This document shows positions 46,458 to 57,152 of a stretch of 64,000 bases of DNA, one piece after another; positions within the stretch are counted from its first letter, which is position 1; every line of letters starts with the position of its first letter. Position numbers and translations under genes: made by a program. The notes under the pieces were generated by a model. That model searched no databases. It had not been told where the DNA came from and was given only the letters and a program-made list of their open reading frames with translations. The stretch is from Coniochaeta sp. PMI_546 (taxonomy: Eukaryota; Ascomycota; Sordariomycetes; Coniochaetales; Coniochaetaceae). The stretch lies in assembly GCA_021432605.1 (NCBI GenBank), contig MU271158.1:372001-436000 (forward strand), given 5' to 3'.

Positions 46458-48316
46458 ATGAGGTTAATCAACGTCAAGACCCTCGAGCTCGAGAACTTCG
46501 ACGATGTGATCCCCGGCTACGCGATCCTCTCCCACAGATGGGGTCCTGAAGAAGTAATCTACGACGACATGCGCGCCGGCCCTTCACGCTCAGCACGCCA
46601 GAAGCAAGGTTTCGCCAAGATTCAAGGCGTCTGCACCCGCGCTCTGGAATCGGGATATGACTATGTCTGGGTCGACACCTGTTGCATCGACAAGAGCAGC
46701 AGCGCCGAGTTGTCGGAGGCGATCAACAGCATGTTTGTATGGTACCAGGAGGCCGAGTTGTGTTTTGCGTTATTGGATGACTTCACTGCCGATGGGAACA
46801 CGCCACTGTCAAAGAGTCTATGGTTCACGCGTGGCTGGACTCTGCAGGAGCTTATTGCACCTAGTGAGGTTATTCTCTATGACAGAGATTGGAAGAGGAT
46901 CGGGGACAGGAGTGGGATGAGCCGGGAGCTGGCTCTGGTGACGGGCATACCGGCTGCACTTCTTGGCAGAGTGCACTCGCTTGCCGGTGTCGAGGCTTGG
47001 CTGAAGGAGTACAGCGTTGCGGCGAAGATGTCTTGGGCTTCGGACAGGCACACGACAAGGATCGAAGACACGGCGTACTGTCTAATGGGTCTGTTTGGGG
47101 TGCATCTGCCCCTCATATACGGTGAGGGTAGCAAGGCCTTTAGGCGATTACAGGAAGCCATCGTACGCGAGACGAAGGATATGTCTATCCTCATCCACAA
47201 CTCCTCAAAATCACTAGCCGATGACCCGAGATCGTTCCGGCACAGCGGCCATGTTGGACTTGGACCCGAGGATGACAGCGTGGAGAGACTCGGTGTCGTG
47301 ATTGTGAACCAGGAACTAGAGTTGACTACTCTTGCGTGTCCAGCAAGGCTGTCTTCCAAGAAGTCATTCGGGACTCCGGACCAGGTTCAAACAGTGTGCA
47401 GCTTGGCCTTGCTGAACTGCTCTCTCGCCGGTGACCATCTCTCCCGTCTGGCGGTCTCGTATCGCCACGCTGGGAACGATCCGGATGTAAACAGGGTCAG
47501 CCGAGCGCATCTCCACCCAGTCTTTTGCATCCCTCCTAGTAATGAGACTGGAGAACGTGTTCATGACGGACAGTCCTCTGAGTGCAAGTGACATGACAGA
47601 ACCTTCCAATTCTTTCAGAGCTCAGATACTGACTGACAAACCGACAACCAGTGCGCTACGACCTGTCGAAATGCAGATATCAACGACTGTACATTGGGCC
47701 TGATGAATCCGTGTCTGCGTGTTGGGACTTGCCCACTTTGCAACCTCCACTACGAGTCATACACACCGGGGCGGACATGAGCCAAACCAAGCACACCATA
47801 ATGGGCTCCGGTGACGGCCCCATTTCTCCCTTGAACTGTAACGTCCACCGGTGGTTCTGGTTAACGGACAGCGTTGACGAGTTCTTCATCCTCTGGGGCT
47901 TTGTGTTGCCGCCGGTCGGTCGGCTCGGCTATCGCGCTGGCTGGTGGAGGAACGCTGTACCATCTTGCTATATCGTTGAGCGCACTGGTGCTTTGAAGCA
48001 GGTTTCTCCTCCGGAAGACGAGACTAAGCAGGTAGTCTGGGATGAGTCGTGGACCAATGCGGGAGACCTCTTTAAAGCGGCGACGAGCAGTATTACTTCA
48101 CGACGACCGACGGGCCTCGAGATACACATTACTACTGCTGCTGTTGACTTTCTCGGGAGGAGGAGCTTCGAGTTGAGGATTGAGGAGAGGATGCCAGCGT
48201 CCGCATCTGTACCGGAAAACGAAACATCGGGTACCGCACAAAAGCAGCACTCGATGCCGGAGAATATGCCCGACCGTGCGACTCTACCGCTGGGTGACGG
48301 CCACATTGTGGACTGA
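46458..48316 (+). CDS. HET-domain protein (heterokaryon-incompatibility type)
   Basis: Two exons, 46458-47538 and 47652-48316, encoding 581 residues. I chose ATG 46458 (MRLINVKTLEL), the usual HET start; frames upstream use a non-ATG codon. The HET domain covers about residues 20-165: GYAILSHRWGPEEV, YDYVWVDTCCIDKSSSAELSEAINSMF and WFTRGWTLQELIAP. It is followed by RIEDTAYCLMGLFGVHLPLIYGEG, the standard extension of this subfamily. The 113-nt intron, GTAATG to CCAG, joins CIPP to MRYDLSKCRY and avoids a stop 14 codons on. The C-terminal half is beta-rich and unassigned. HET domains (TIR-related fold) drive regulated cell death in non-self recognition, but most copies in a genome are not proven incompatibility loci. 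Confidence 0.88.
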
Positions 48317-49025
48317 CGGACGGTCTAAACGTGACGTATCGGCCCCGGGGCTGTCTTCTTCCATCTCGGCAAGAGGTGATGACTGCCCTGACCTGGTTGC
48401 TTGTGGTGATTTTTGTCATTTACGGAACTATATTCTAGTATGCAGCGAGTCAAGATATGTCATGCCACATCAAATGGCCATATTCCCAAACTCTTGTCCG
48501 TGGTTCAGGCTCCGAAAAGCCTCGCCGAGGGCCTGCTCTGACTCGCCATTGGCATTGTGGCATCTGCATGCAGTGATACTCCTGCCAAGAGATCGGCCTT
48601 TGTTAGGTGGGGGGTTAAGGTGAGCTCGGTGAGTTCACTAATCGGCTTTTGTCGAGTCACATTCCGCACCGACGACAGCTGCACGGTGTTAGCGCAAACA
48701 ACTCGATGATTGGAAATCAAGATGGACATAAGTACTGCGCATGCGTTTTCTCAATAATCAGATGTAGATTGCGTGACGAGAAAGCCGAGGATGATCGCCT
48801 TTGACATAATCGAACTGCGAGGGCTTCAACATTTGAGTGAGTATAAAAGTGAGCTGAAGGTTTCAACATGGAGAGATCTCAACAACATCACATCACACCA
48901 AACTCTCCACTGGGTGCTGCACGATTCGGCGAGAATAAATCCTCAACTTGCAACTCGCAACAGCCGCTCTCCTCACGGCTTCATCACGACATCCTCAGGG
49001 TCTTTCTCCCGAAGATAACATCAAA
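48317..49025. other. Intergenic region, no gene seen
   Basis: Between the HET gene and the NmrA-like gene, same strand. No coding sequence is supported. Confidence 0.6.
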
Positions 49026-50017
49026 ATGGCACAACGCTTTCCTTCAGTCGCTGTCGTAGGCGTAAGTCACCTCTCTCTCCAGCTCGTTCCGCACTTGAGC
49101 ACAACAACTCTAACACTTGACAGGCAACAGGCAACGTCGGCCTCCCAATCATCAAGGCTCTAGCCTCGGCCCGACCACCCTTCAAATCCCTCACAGTCCT
49201 CACTCGCTCTGCGCCCCCGAACCCATCCATCTTTCCCACGGGCGTAACCATCAAGACAGCCGACTACACGTCGCACTCAGACCTCGTATCAGCCCTCAGG
49301 GGAACCGATGCCATAGTCTTCGCCGTCGGCGCGCCACACACCCTGTCGCAAATCCCCATCATCGACGCCGCCGTCGAAGCAGGTGTTAGGTTCATCATCC
49401 CCACCGAGTACGGACTCGCAACCAATCTGGCGCAAGTTGGGAACTTCAACGCATTCGATGGCAAGCGGGCCGTACAGAAACACCTTATCAAGCTGAAGGA
49501 CCAAGGGAAGATAGACTACACTCTCGTCTTCGTTGGTCTCTGGATCGACGTGACCGGTCTCGGCGGGTTCGTGATCGACGTCAAGAATAAGAGGCAGGAG
49601 GTTTGGGATGGCGGCGAGCATCCCATCAGTCTGACATCGACAGCCAGTATTGCCAAGGCGGTGGTGGCTATTCTTGAGGGTAAAGCAGCTGGCAAGACTG
49701 AGGTGCGTATTAAGGATATCGACCTCTCGCAGCGGCGACTACGGGAGCTATCTGCCGAGGTGGTCGGGCAGGACGGCTGGGAATTGACCCACTTGGATAC
49801 GGAGGACAGGACAAACACTGCTAGACAGAGGTTCCGAGACGGGACAAAGACTGTTGATGATCACTACTCCTTCGTCAAGCGCGGCGCTGGAGCTCCCGGG
49901 TATGGCATTCCTTGGACGCCGGAGGAAGATGATAGTGCTGCTCTTGGACTGAAGAAATGGACTGAGAGTGATGTGGTGGAGTTTATTAGACGCTATGTCG
50001 AGGGTAAGGAGCAGTAG
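49026..50017 (+). CDS. NmrA-like / isoflavone-reductase-like NAD(P)-binding protein
   Basis: Two exons, 49026-49061 and 49124-50017, encoding 309 residues. The 62-nt intron (GTAAGT...ACAG) lies inside the nucleotide-binding loop and splicing gives AVVG-ATGNVGLPII, the G-x-x-G-x-x-G type motif of atypical short-chain dehydrogenases. Later marks are GTDAIVFAVGAPH, PIIDAAVEAGVRFIIPTEYG and FDGKRAVQKHL with the conserved Lys region, all typical of PCBER/NmrA-like proteins. Some members reduce phenylpropanoid ethers; others, like NmrA, bind NAD(P) and regulate transcription. No signal peptide. Substrate unknown. Confidence 0.88.
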
Positions 50018-50791
50018 AATGGCTATACCCGCAGATAGTTGGTTGAGGCCGCCTTGCCAGAGCATGGGCTACAGGATACCAAGCAATAAATATTCCCATG
50101 GATCTTAACCCACTCGCTCGTTAGGAAGTTTCCTGCTCAATGAAAACTCACTCGCTGATCAAGTCCTGACATCCCGTGCAAGCCTCACGACGACAGGCAG
50201 GACACAACATTCTGTGAAGGCAGACACCTTGACTGACATGCATTAGATTCAAAAATATGTAGCTGTCGTAAAGTGTGTATATAGTATGCCCCATAAGCTA
50301 TTTCTGGTCTCAACCTTGTATATTTGCAGTCTTTATCCTGAAAGCAGCGCTCAATGACCATGATTCAGGGGCAGTGGCTTTGTGTAAACAAACAGCCAGG
50401 GGTAATCACAGTAATCACCACCAAGCACATGCTTTAGCCACCTTCTCTAATGCACTATGAATTGTTTCTAGGCCTGTTAGCATGCGTTCTATCTGCCAAT
50501 GCGCATTTCATGTCCGTAGGAGTGATTTGGTTCCCATGATCAAACGCCGAGCCAAAGATGGCCCGGCTTGCGGCTCGGGGGTGTGCTCAGCCGCGCGACC
50601 ATACCGTCGCCCCCGGCGATGGCACAGTCTGACTAGTAGATTCTGTGTCTTGATACACGAGCAAAGCGTACTTCAACACGTCAAGTTCATAACCATCTTT
50701 CCCACAACACGACCTCACACCCTCTTAACACGATCTCGCACACCACCACCATCCTTCTTCGACGCAGCCAGACCGTGATATCTCATCCACA
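50018..50791. other. Intergenic region, no gene seen
   Basis: Contains the promoter of the first C2H2 gene with a pyrimidine-rich tract (50690-50770). Confidence 0.6.
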
Positions 50792-51479
50792 ATGTCGTCT
50801 AGTAACAATGCCCAACCTGCTGCTTCAGTGCGTACTCTCGCCTCTGATGTGTCGTCTTGTAAGCTAACGTTGATCTTGTGAAAAGAGCGAGCATTTTTGC
50901 CCAACGTGCGTCAAGCACTACGGGACTGCCAGCCAGTTGGCCAGGCACCTGAATACTGCAAGTGCTCACACAGCAGAGCGACCCTTTGTGTGCACTGTCG
51001 AAGGTTGCTCAAAGAGCTTCACACGCAAGGACGAACTTGCGAGACACAAGAGGAAGGTCCACCCTGCTCTGCCGGTGGCCAACAACCAGAGCGCCAGCAA
51101 TGCAGCCTCGGCCTCGGCCGCCTCCAACATTCCCACTGCGACTGCGCCTGTGGCTACCGGCTCCTCCGCGCAGAGCAGCGGTGCTGGCGCGTCAATGCCT
51201 GCCCAAGGCACCATAGCCGTCGATGTCGCCAACGACCCAGCCCAAGAAGAGGCCTCATCATCGACCGCCGGTGAGAAGAGAAAGCGCGCTGACGAGGACG
51301 TGGAGGGCCGTGATCCAGGAGCTGAGAAACGACAGGCTGTGTTCGCCGATGATGCCTCGCGGAACTTGGCCGAACTTGAGGCCGAGAACGCAGCGCTGAG
51401 GCTTCAGCTCGCGGTGAAGGATGAGGAGATCGCCGAGAAGGACGGACAAGGAGATCGCCAAACTCAACGAGGATTATGA
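50792..51479 (+). CDS. Two-finger C2H2 protein with truncated C-terminal coiled coil
   Basis: Two exons, 50792-50827 and 50886-51479, encoding 209 residues. Finger 1 is C17-x2-C20-x12-H33-x6-H40. Finger 2 is C48-x4-C53-x12-H66-x4-H71 (FTRKDELARHKRKVH). An Ala/Ser-rich linker (80-150) follows, then the basic patch GEKRKRAD. The coiled coil starts at about 175 (LAELEAENAALRLQLAVKDEEI) and is cut by a frameshift. GGAC occurs twice in tandem at 51440-51447. Past it, the other frame continues the heptads (EIAKLNEDYDKLVVQL) to a stop near 51515. So the gene may be a recent frameshift allele. A nuclear DNA- or RNA-binding role is likely. It belongs with the next two genes as one family. Confidence 0.75.
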
Positions 51480-51920
51480 CAAACTGGTCGTTCAGCTGTA
51501 TGACCCGAGACTGTGACGTGCCTGAAAGATCAAGCAACGCCAGACGGAGGCAAGGATGATGCATATATACGGGCGAGGTACCGGGGAGGAGGAGGTTTTG
51601 ATGTTATGGTGTTTGTCGTGTATTGGGCATTCCTGGCACGACATACGATTCCTTGACTCTGGCCTAATCGTCCCAGAAGCTCCCCCAATCATAAGCTCCT
51701 GCGAAGCTGAGTATATTCACTACTCACACTTGCTAATAACTCGAACCAAAGCACAGTGGACTAGACTTACCTGTGCACGGAGGACTTCTTCCTCGTTCCA
51801 CAGAACTTCCATTTTCAACAGAACTCTTTGTCTCTCAAATACCAACGCGTCAACCTTTCGACGCCTGACTCTCGCTTCTCACAAAAAAAAATACCCTTTC
51901 TTACCTGAGGACCAGAAATC
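51480..51920. other. Intergenic region
   Basis: The first 35 bases contain the displaced tail of the upstream gene's coiled coil. The rest is promoter and 5' UTR of the next C2H2 gene, with an A run at 51882-51891. Confidence 0.6.
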
Positions 51921-53117
51921 ATGTCTTCATCCGGAGAGCTAGGCCAAGGGCCAGGCGATACTCCAAATCAGCTTCGCTACCCAGGATTGTACTTGACGAT
52001 GCCTCCCAACCCGCAAACAAACCCAACCATGTCATCTCCTATGACATGGGGTAATACGACAAACCTGAGCTCACATTCAAACCTAGTCATGGCTCCTTCG
52101 GAGCAGTCTTTCCAGTACGGCATCTCGTACATGCAACCTAGACCGGCCATGCCTCCGCATAACCGCCCGACACACGCGCAGCCGTACCCGCCTGCAACAT
52201 TCAACATGCAGCTTGACCCTGTACTGTGGTCTGGTACGCAGCCATCCCAGGTCACATCCTTTCGCACGCAGCCATCCCAGGCCACATCATTTGGCACGCT
52301 GCTTGGTTACGCGCAGACTGGTTCAGCGGCGCCTCTAGACCTTTCTGCGCCTTCTCATTTACCGTCTTACCAAGCCATGGATTTCGGAGCGCCAACTTCT
52401 GAGGCAACACAGTCCGCCAACCAGCAACCGGCTAATCTGAGCGGTCCATCGACATCAACCATCCTGAAGTGCCCGAAGTGTGACGCGACTTTCAGCGACA
52501 AGAAAGCGATGAAAACACACGACGACACGGTCCACATATGCAAGGAGAAGAAAGCATGTTAATACCCTGGTTGCGCCCGCAAAGGCAAACCTTTCAGTTA
52601 CGACGCTAGCTACCGGAGACATATGGAGAGCGTTCACGGCGTGGTGATTGAGGTCAAGCAACGAAAGACCACAGGAGGTGGAAGCGATGACCCCATGCAG
52701 AACTACCTTCAAGGTGAAGGAAACAGGCTGCGACGTGGGATCCGCAAGCGCAAGCGCGAGGAGCCCGAGTCCGAGCCCGAGACCGACTCCGAGACCGAGC
52801 TGCACTCCAGTGTGTCTGAAAAGGCCATAAAGGAGGAGAATGAGCGCCTCCGACAGCAGGTTCGAAAAATGCAGGAGGAAATGCGACTCGCGAGGGCGGC
52901 TTTCGAGGCCGAGCTCCAGGGAGTCGAGAGACGACACCGCATCGAGCTCGACGAGGTTCTTGAGGCTTTCGATATCAACAATAATGACCAGGCAGTGCGG
53001 GACCAGTTGAAGACTCTGCGAGAGAAGCTGCAAAGCAGATACGAGAACGAGATCAAGATACTCCAGAATCGACACGGCAAGAATGAGAGGAGGCTGTGGA
53101 ACTTGTTGAAGGGATGA
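51921..53117 (+). pseudogene. Two-finger C2H2 / coiled-coil gene interrupted by an in-frame TAA
   Basis: One frame of 399 codons broken by a single TAA at 52560-52562. Upstream: a Pro/Ser/Thr/Gln-rich N-terminus (1-180) with a short repeat TQPSQ-x-TSF twice near residues 105-125. Finger 1 follows: C184-x2-C187-x12-H200-x4-H205. The stop falls inside finger 2, between Cys213 and Tyr215; past it come C218, H234 and H239 (C-x4-C-x15-H-x4-H). Then a basic stretch (RKRKREE) and a long coiled coil (ENERLRQQVRKMQEEM onward) to a normal stop at 53117. CAA to TAA is one C-to-T change. Either a pseudogene, a strain-specific allele, a sequencing error, or a short 213-residue product. A new start in the second half is unlikely. 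Confidence 0.75.
52235..52290 (+). repeat. Short tandem repeat in the C2H2 gene N-terminus
   Basis: Two near-identical units of about 27 nt, each containing CGCAGCCATCCCAGG, encode TQPSQVTSF and TQPSQATSF. In-frame duplication in the disordered region. Confidence 0.65.
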
Positions 53118-54590
53118 AGGGAGTCACTCAAGAAGGGGACTATCTGCTATGTTGAGAGGATTTGCTTGCCTAGGCAACTAGTGTCTGCCTGAAGATTCAA
53201 GATTGCCTGTGGTACTGCGCTATGAAGAAGGGACGATGGAAGGAATACAGGCGGGCATAAGGTCAAGCCCTATTACTAGACATGTACGTCTAGATTAAAT
53301 GGCTTAAATGCTCACAGTTGATCAATAAATGCACAATGATCGTTCAACAAAGGTCGCCGGAATGTTTTCAACATATGAGAGCCCGCTAGAAGTCAAAAAG
53401 CTTCGAGTATTCGAGAAAAGATCTCTAATAGAGGCCTGCCTGTACAGCTACAGAACGAGATGCATGGTATAATGCCACAAGAGCTGCAAGCGAACAAGAA
53501 GTGCTAACCACAATGCCCAAGGAGCATCCTCCCTCAGAAACCCAAACTAGCAGAGCCAAGTCTGACCAAAATTCAGCCTGACTGACGAGAAGACATGCCA
53601 TGGCCCAGGTGTAAAGCTTTTATGCCATGTCCATTACTGAGATGTTTATATCTCATATGCACCCCTGGCAATGATATTCACGTAATCTATTGTGTAGCTA
53701 CCCCCGGGCGATCGTGTACCTGTACTTGTTACAACACCACCACTTCCTCGGAGAATCAACAAGTTGCGGCACTCCGTAAGGCCTACCCCTGGCATCCAGA
53801 ATACAGAAACATAAAAACAGCGCGCAGAGACATGCGCGACTGCATGATGACCACCGTGAGAAAACACAGCTGCAAGTCTACCTATACGGCAGACAGGAGA
53901 CTCTTATGAACGCTCGAGACTCAGACCTAGTTCTGTACCAATCTCTCATGCATCCATCTCCCGCCTGAGAAAGCGTTGCCGCGTCGAAAGATTCCTCAAA
54001 CTGGGTGGCAAAGACAGACAGATGACACGTTTAGCACATATCACCATATTATGGAACGAAGTACGCCGTTGACGGCGACTTGAGACCTAGGAGTTGAGAC
54101 CCAGGAGTTTAAGGTTAGGATAAACCTGGCTAGACGGATCATTCATGTTAAAGAGGTCTCGTGTCTAGCGTGTCGGCTTGCTAGGCTGAAGGTCGCATCG
54201 TCATGGTTTCTAAAGAGCTGGTGCACCTTCTTATCTATATTTTCATGGACTGTATGATGTAGTAGCGAGGAAGATACCCATCATTACTGGAAGCGCCGTG
54301 GTGTTCATGAGGAGGGATAGGCTTGTGCAGAGCATCTGAGAAAGGCCACTGTCCGGTCTTGGCATCTCTGCTTCCGTACGTGACTTCAATGAGGCTCGCC
54401 TGAATTACAACATAATCCATCTTCAGTATCAAGTGCCTTGATTTCTTTTCCGTATGAAGTCGTATCTTCGTCTGTCTTTGTACTTCCAGATACTAATTCG
54501 TGCCCATGCCTATTGCTCTGTCCGTCTCTTTCCCCCCCCACAAGTTATTCGGAGCTACCAGTCATGGCAAAGTACTCTCCCTCAAGCTTC
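53118..54590. other. Intergenic region between converging C2H2 genes
   Basis: No supported gene. Lies between 3' ends of the broken plus-strand copy and the intact minus-strand copy. Confidence 0.55.
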
Positions 54591-55301
54591 TCATATATTC
54601 CCCTCCAGCACCCCTATCTCTCCGTCGCGCGTCTCTGTCGCTCCTGATAAGGCCTGCGAGCGCGCCCGACTGAGCTCCATCCGCGCCGCTTCGAGCTCCC
54701 GATTGAGATGATCCACATAAGCCCTCTGCTGATAGAGAACCATCCGTGATTCGTCGAGCTCTTTGCTGACATTACCAGCGTGAACCTTCCATGCCTCAAG
54801 CTCGCTGATCAATGTTGCATTCTTGGATCTCTCCTGTCTGAACGCTTGGACGTAATCGATCTTCTCGTTCGCATGCCGGGTCTTCATGTGAAACTGCAGG
54901 GCATCCTTGCGCGCGTAGCCCAGAGTCGCCCACTTGCACCCCTCGACGGGGCAAAGGAACGGTCTAACGTCGCTGTGAACGGTTTTCTGGTGCCGCTGGA
55001 CGTTTGCCAAATTGGCAAGCTGGAGTCCGCATTGGGGACAGGAGAATGTCGGCTTGTTCGTCTGAGCGGTTTGAGGGCTGACGGCATTATCGCCACCGTT
55101 GTCCGTTGAAGTGAGAGGAGGTTGGCGAAGCCCAGCCTCTTGCGACGGAATATTGGCCATCTCGGAGTTGTACTCTGCTGATCACGAGATTATATCAGCA
55201 GATAATCAACTTTAGTGCTTCGAGCGAGACTAAATCTTACCTTGGATATGCATTAGAGCAGAGGCTGCGAGAATCGCCGAATGAGCCTGCTGGTCGGTCA
55301 T
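54591..55301 (-). CDS. Intact two-finger C2H2 protein with C-terminal coiled coil
   Basis: Two exons, 55301-55241 and 55177-54591, encoding 215 residues. The GTAAGA intron ends GATCAG and joins ALMHIQ to AEYNSEMANI. Starting at the internal Met27 is possible. Finger 1 is C67-x2-C70-x12-H83-x4-H88. Finger 2 is C96-x4-C101-x15-H117-x4-H122, the same odd x15 spacing as finger 2 of the broken neighbour. GYARKDALQFHMKTRH resembles the FTRKDELARHKRKVH of the first copy. Residues 125-200 form a coiled coil (ERSKNATLISELEAW, LNRELEAARMELSRAR), suggesting dimerisation. A nuclear role is likely; targets unknown. It is the only unbroken member of the local trio. Confidence 0.82.
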
Positions 55302-56056
55302 GTTGGGTGAACGACTCCGAAGACTGTGAACTGATGGAAGCCAATTCGAGTCTGGCAGGGGACGAACGTAGCGACCCGACACCAGTACTGATAGTCATCG
55401 GGTATGAGGTTGGGAAAAGGTGGTATCTGAGGTTAACACATGGGAAAATACTAACAGGGAGATTGACGAGAGGAGCCCGTGCCGCGAAGGTGACATAGCT
55501 TTGCGATCAGAACCTTGAGGTCAGGAAACATTGGGAGCCGTGAGTTATCGATATCGACAGTTGCAGTTGAATTCACTCAAGGCACATTTGTATGTGCTTG
55601 GGCCAGTCACCCTGATATCGGCCGCTTGGTGATAGAGGGCTAAGTTGCAGTTCAAACAACCAAGAAGAAGCACAATCACAGAAACTGTCAGCCTGAACGA
55701 CACATAAGAATCGTTTAGTACCATATCTTGCTTCATGACTACTCGAGGTATCAGCTCTATCTTTGTTCATTCGCACGATCCTCAGTGAAGGCTAATATCT
55801 CATGTCGTCAAGTAGTAAATGGGCTCGTACTTCGAGTAACAGTGGAGAGATCCATGTTGATTTTTCAGGAAAGTCAACACAGTTCTTGCTCTCGAACTGA
55901 GGAGGAAGGCCGTTTAACGTCGAGAGGAAGGGTACACTTTGGACTAGGTCGACCTGAGTGCCCAAGCCGTGTGCTGTTCTGTCTTCATTCTGACCTGCCG
56001 TCACCGGAGGTTATCGAGTTGCTCAAGGAAATGCACCTGAATTGAGCTCCTTGACC
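55302..56056. other. Intergenic region, no gene seen
   Basis: Promoter of the intact C2H2 gene and 3' flank of the DUF6601 gene. Only frames under 110 codons, none with a domain. Confidence 0.6.
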
Positions 56057-57152
56057 CTAGACAGCATCTTCCGAGTCGGCGCTGGAGTCGCCACGGTCGA
56101 GTGCCGTGCGACTGCGCTGCCCTCTTTGAAGCAACGGCAGGTCTCTAACCAGATGAAACAGCGCTCTGATGACAATTAGGACGAAAACGCACAAGGGGCC
56201 TAGGATGGCAAAGACAGTAAAGCCATAGGATGCCTGCTGGAAGGTGGCATCTGCCGCGAGCCGCTCTGTAGCAAGGCCGACCTGCATGGCGGTAAGCACG
56301 AGCGCAACGAAGACGGCGCCGACGGCCATCCAGGCGAGATTGTCGCGGAAGAAGCTAGTGTAATTCTGCCTGCCGCTGATGTAAGGGTCAAAGTGCGGGA
56401 AGCGAGTCAGGCGGTGGATGGTGTTGATGCGGCACAAGCGAAGCTCGGCGCGTAGAAACCGCGGGTGAATCGTGTGCGGGCTGTGTTCGTGCAGTCTGAG
56501 CAGTTCTCTGGCCAGGCTCTTCCAGTCTGCCCAGTCGATTGGTGTGTCGTCTTCCTTGCGAGGCAGGAGGCGCTTTTCATTGGCGATGTGGAAGTCGGTC
56601 TCCGACGCTATGAGACAGCTGTATGTGTAAAGGAAGCCGAGGGCGACTTTCCGTGGAATGGCCTGACATGTATCCGCCGGAGCGTCGCACCGGCACCCAT
56701 CCGGACACTGTAGGTTGCTCTGACAAAAAGCAAGATGGAAGAGGAAACGCGGAACAGGCTTGAAGAATATTCTCCCTGCGTTTGTCCAAAGAAGGTGCAA
56801 GTCCATGCGGTCAGATACGACGATTTCGTAGCCCATAGCAGCATGAAGGTGCAGTGGCATGGCAGGGCGCTTGGCGCCGGCAAACCATAGGTGTCTCAGC
56901 ATGTCTGGCAGGCCACCGAGAGACAGTTCGCTCCGTAAGAAGGCGGACGTGTCCTCCACCGGATTACCGACGGCGCGCTTCCCCTTTGCCTCATAGTAGT
57001 GATAGGTAGCCGGGAAGGTATCCGTGAAGCCCGGCGCTTTATCCTTCCCAAGGACCTCGGTTGTGAGCTATTATCCTCTTGTCAGCGTGTATTGATATCA
57101 GATGCGTAGCCACCAACATATATACCGGCCACAGTGTGGTTAGTCGAGCCAT
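56057..57152 (-). CDS. DUF6601-type fungal membrane protein
   Basis: Two exons, 57152-57126 and 57067-56057, encoding 345 residues. The intron is GTATAT...AATAG; exon 1 encodes MARLTTLWP. The soluble N-terminal 235 residues contain LPDMLRHLWFAGAKRP-like and LHLHAAMGYEIVVSDRMDLHLLW, the block I associate with DUF6601. RIFFKPVPRFL and a cluster of cysteines (QSNLQCPDGCRCD) follow, then ELRLCRINTIHRL. Two C-terminal membrane helices flank LTAMQVGLATERL and ASYGFTVFAILGPL. These proteins are widespread in Pezizomycotina and their function is unknown. The family name is from memory of conserved blocks; the gene itself is well supported. Confidence 0.75.
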
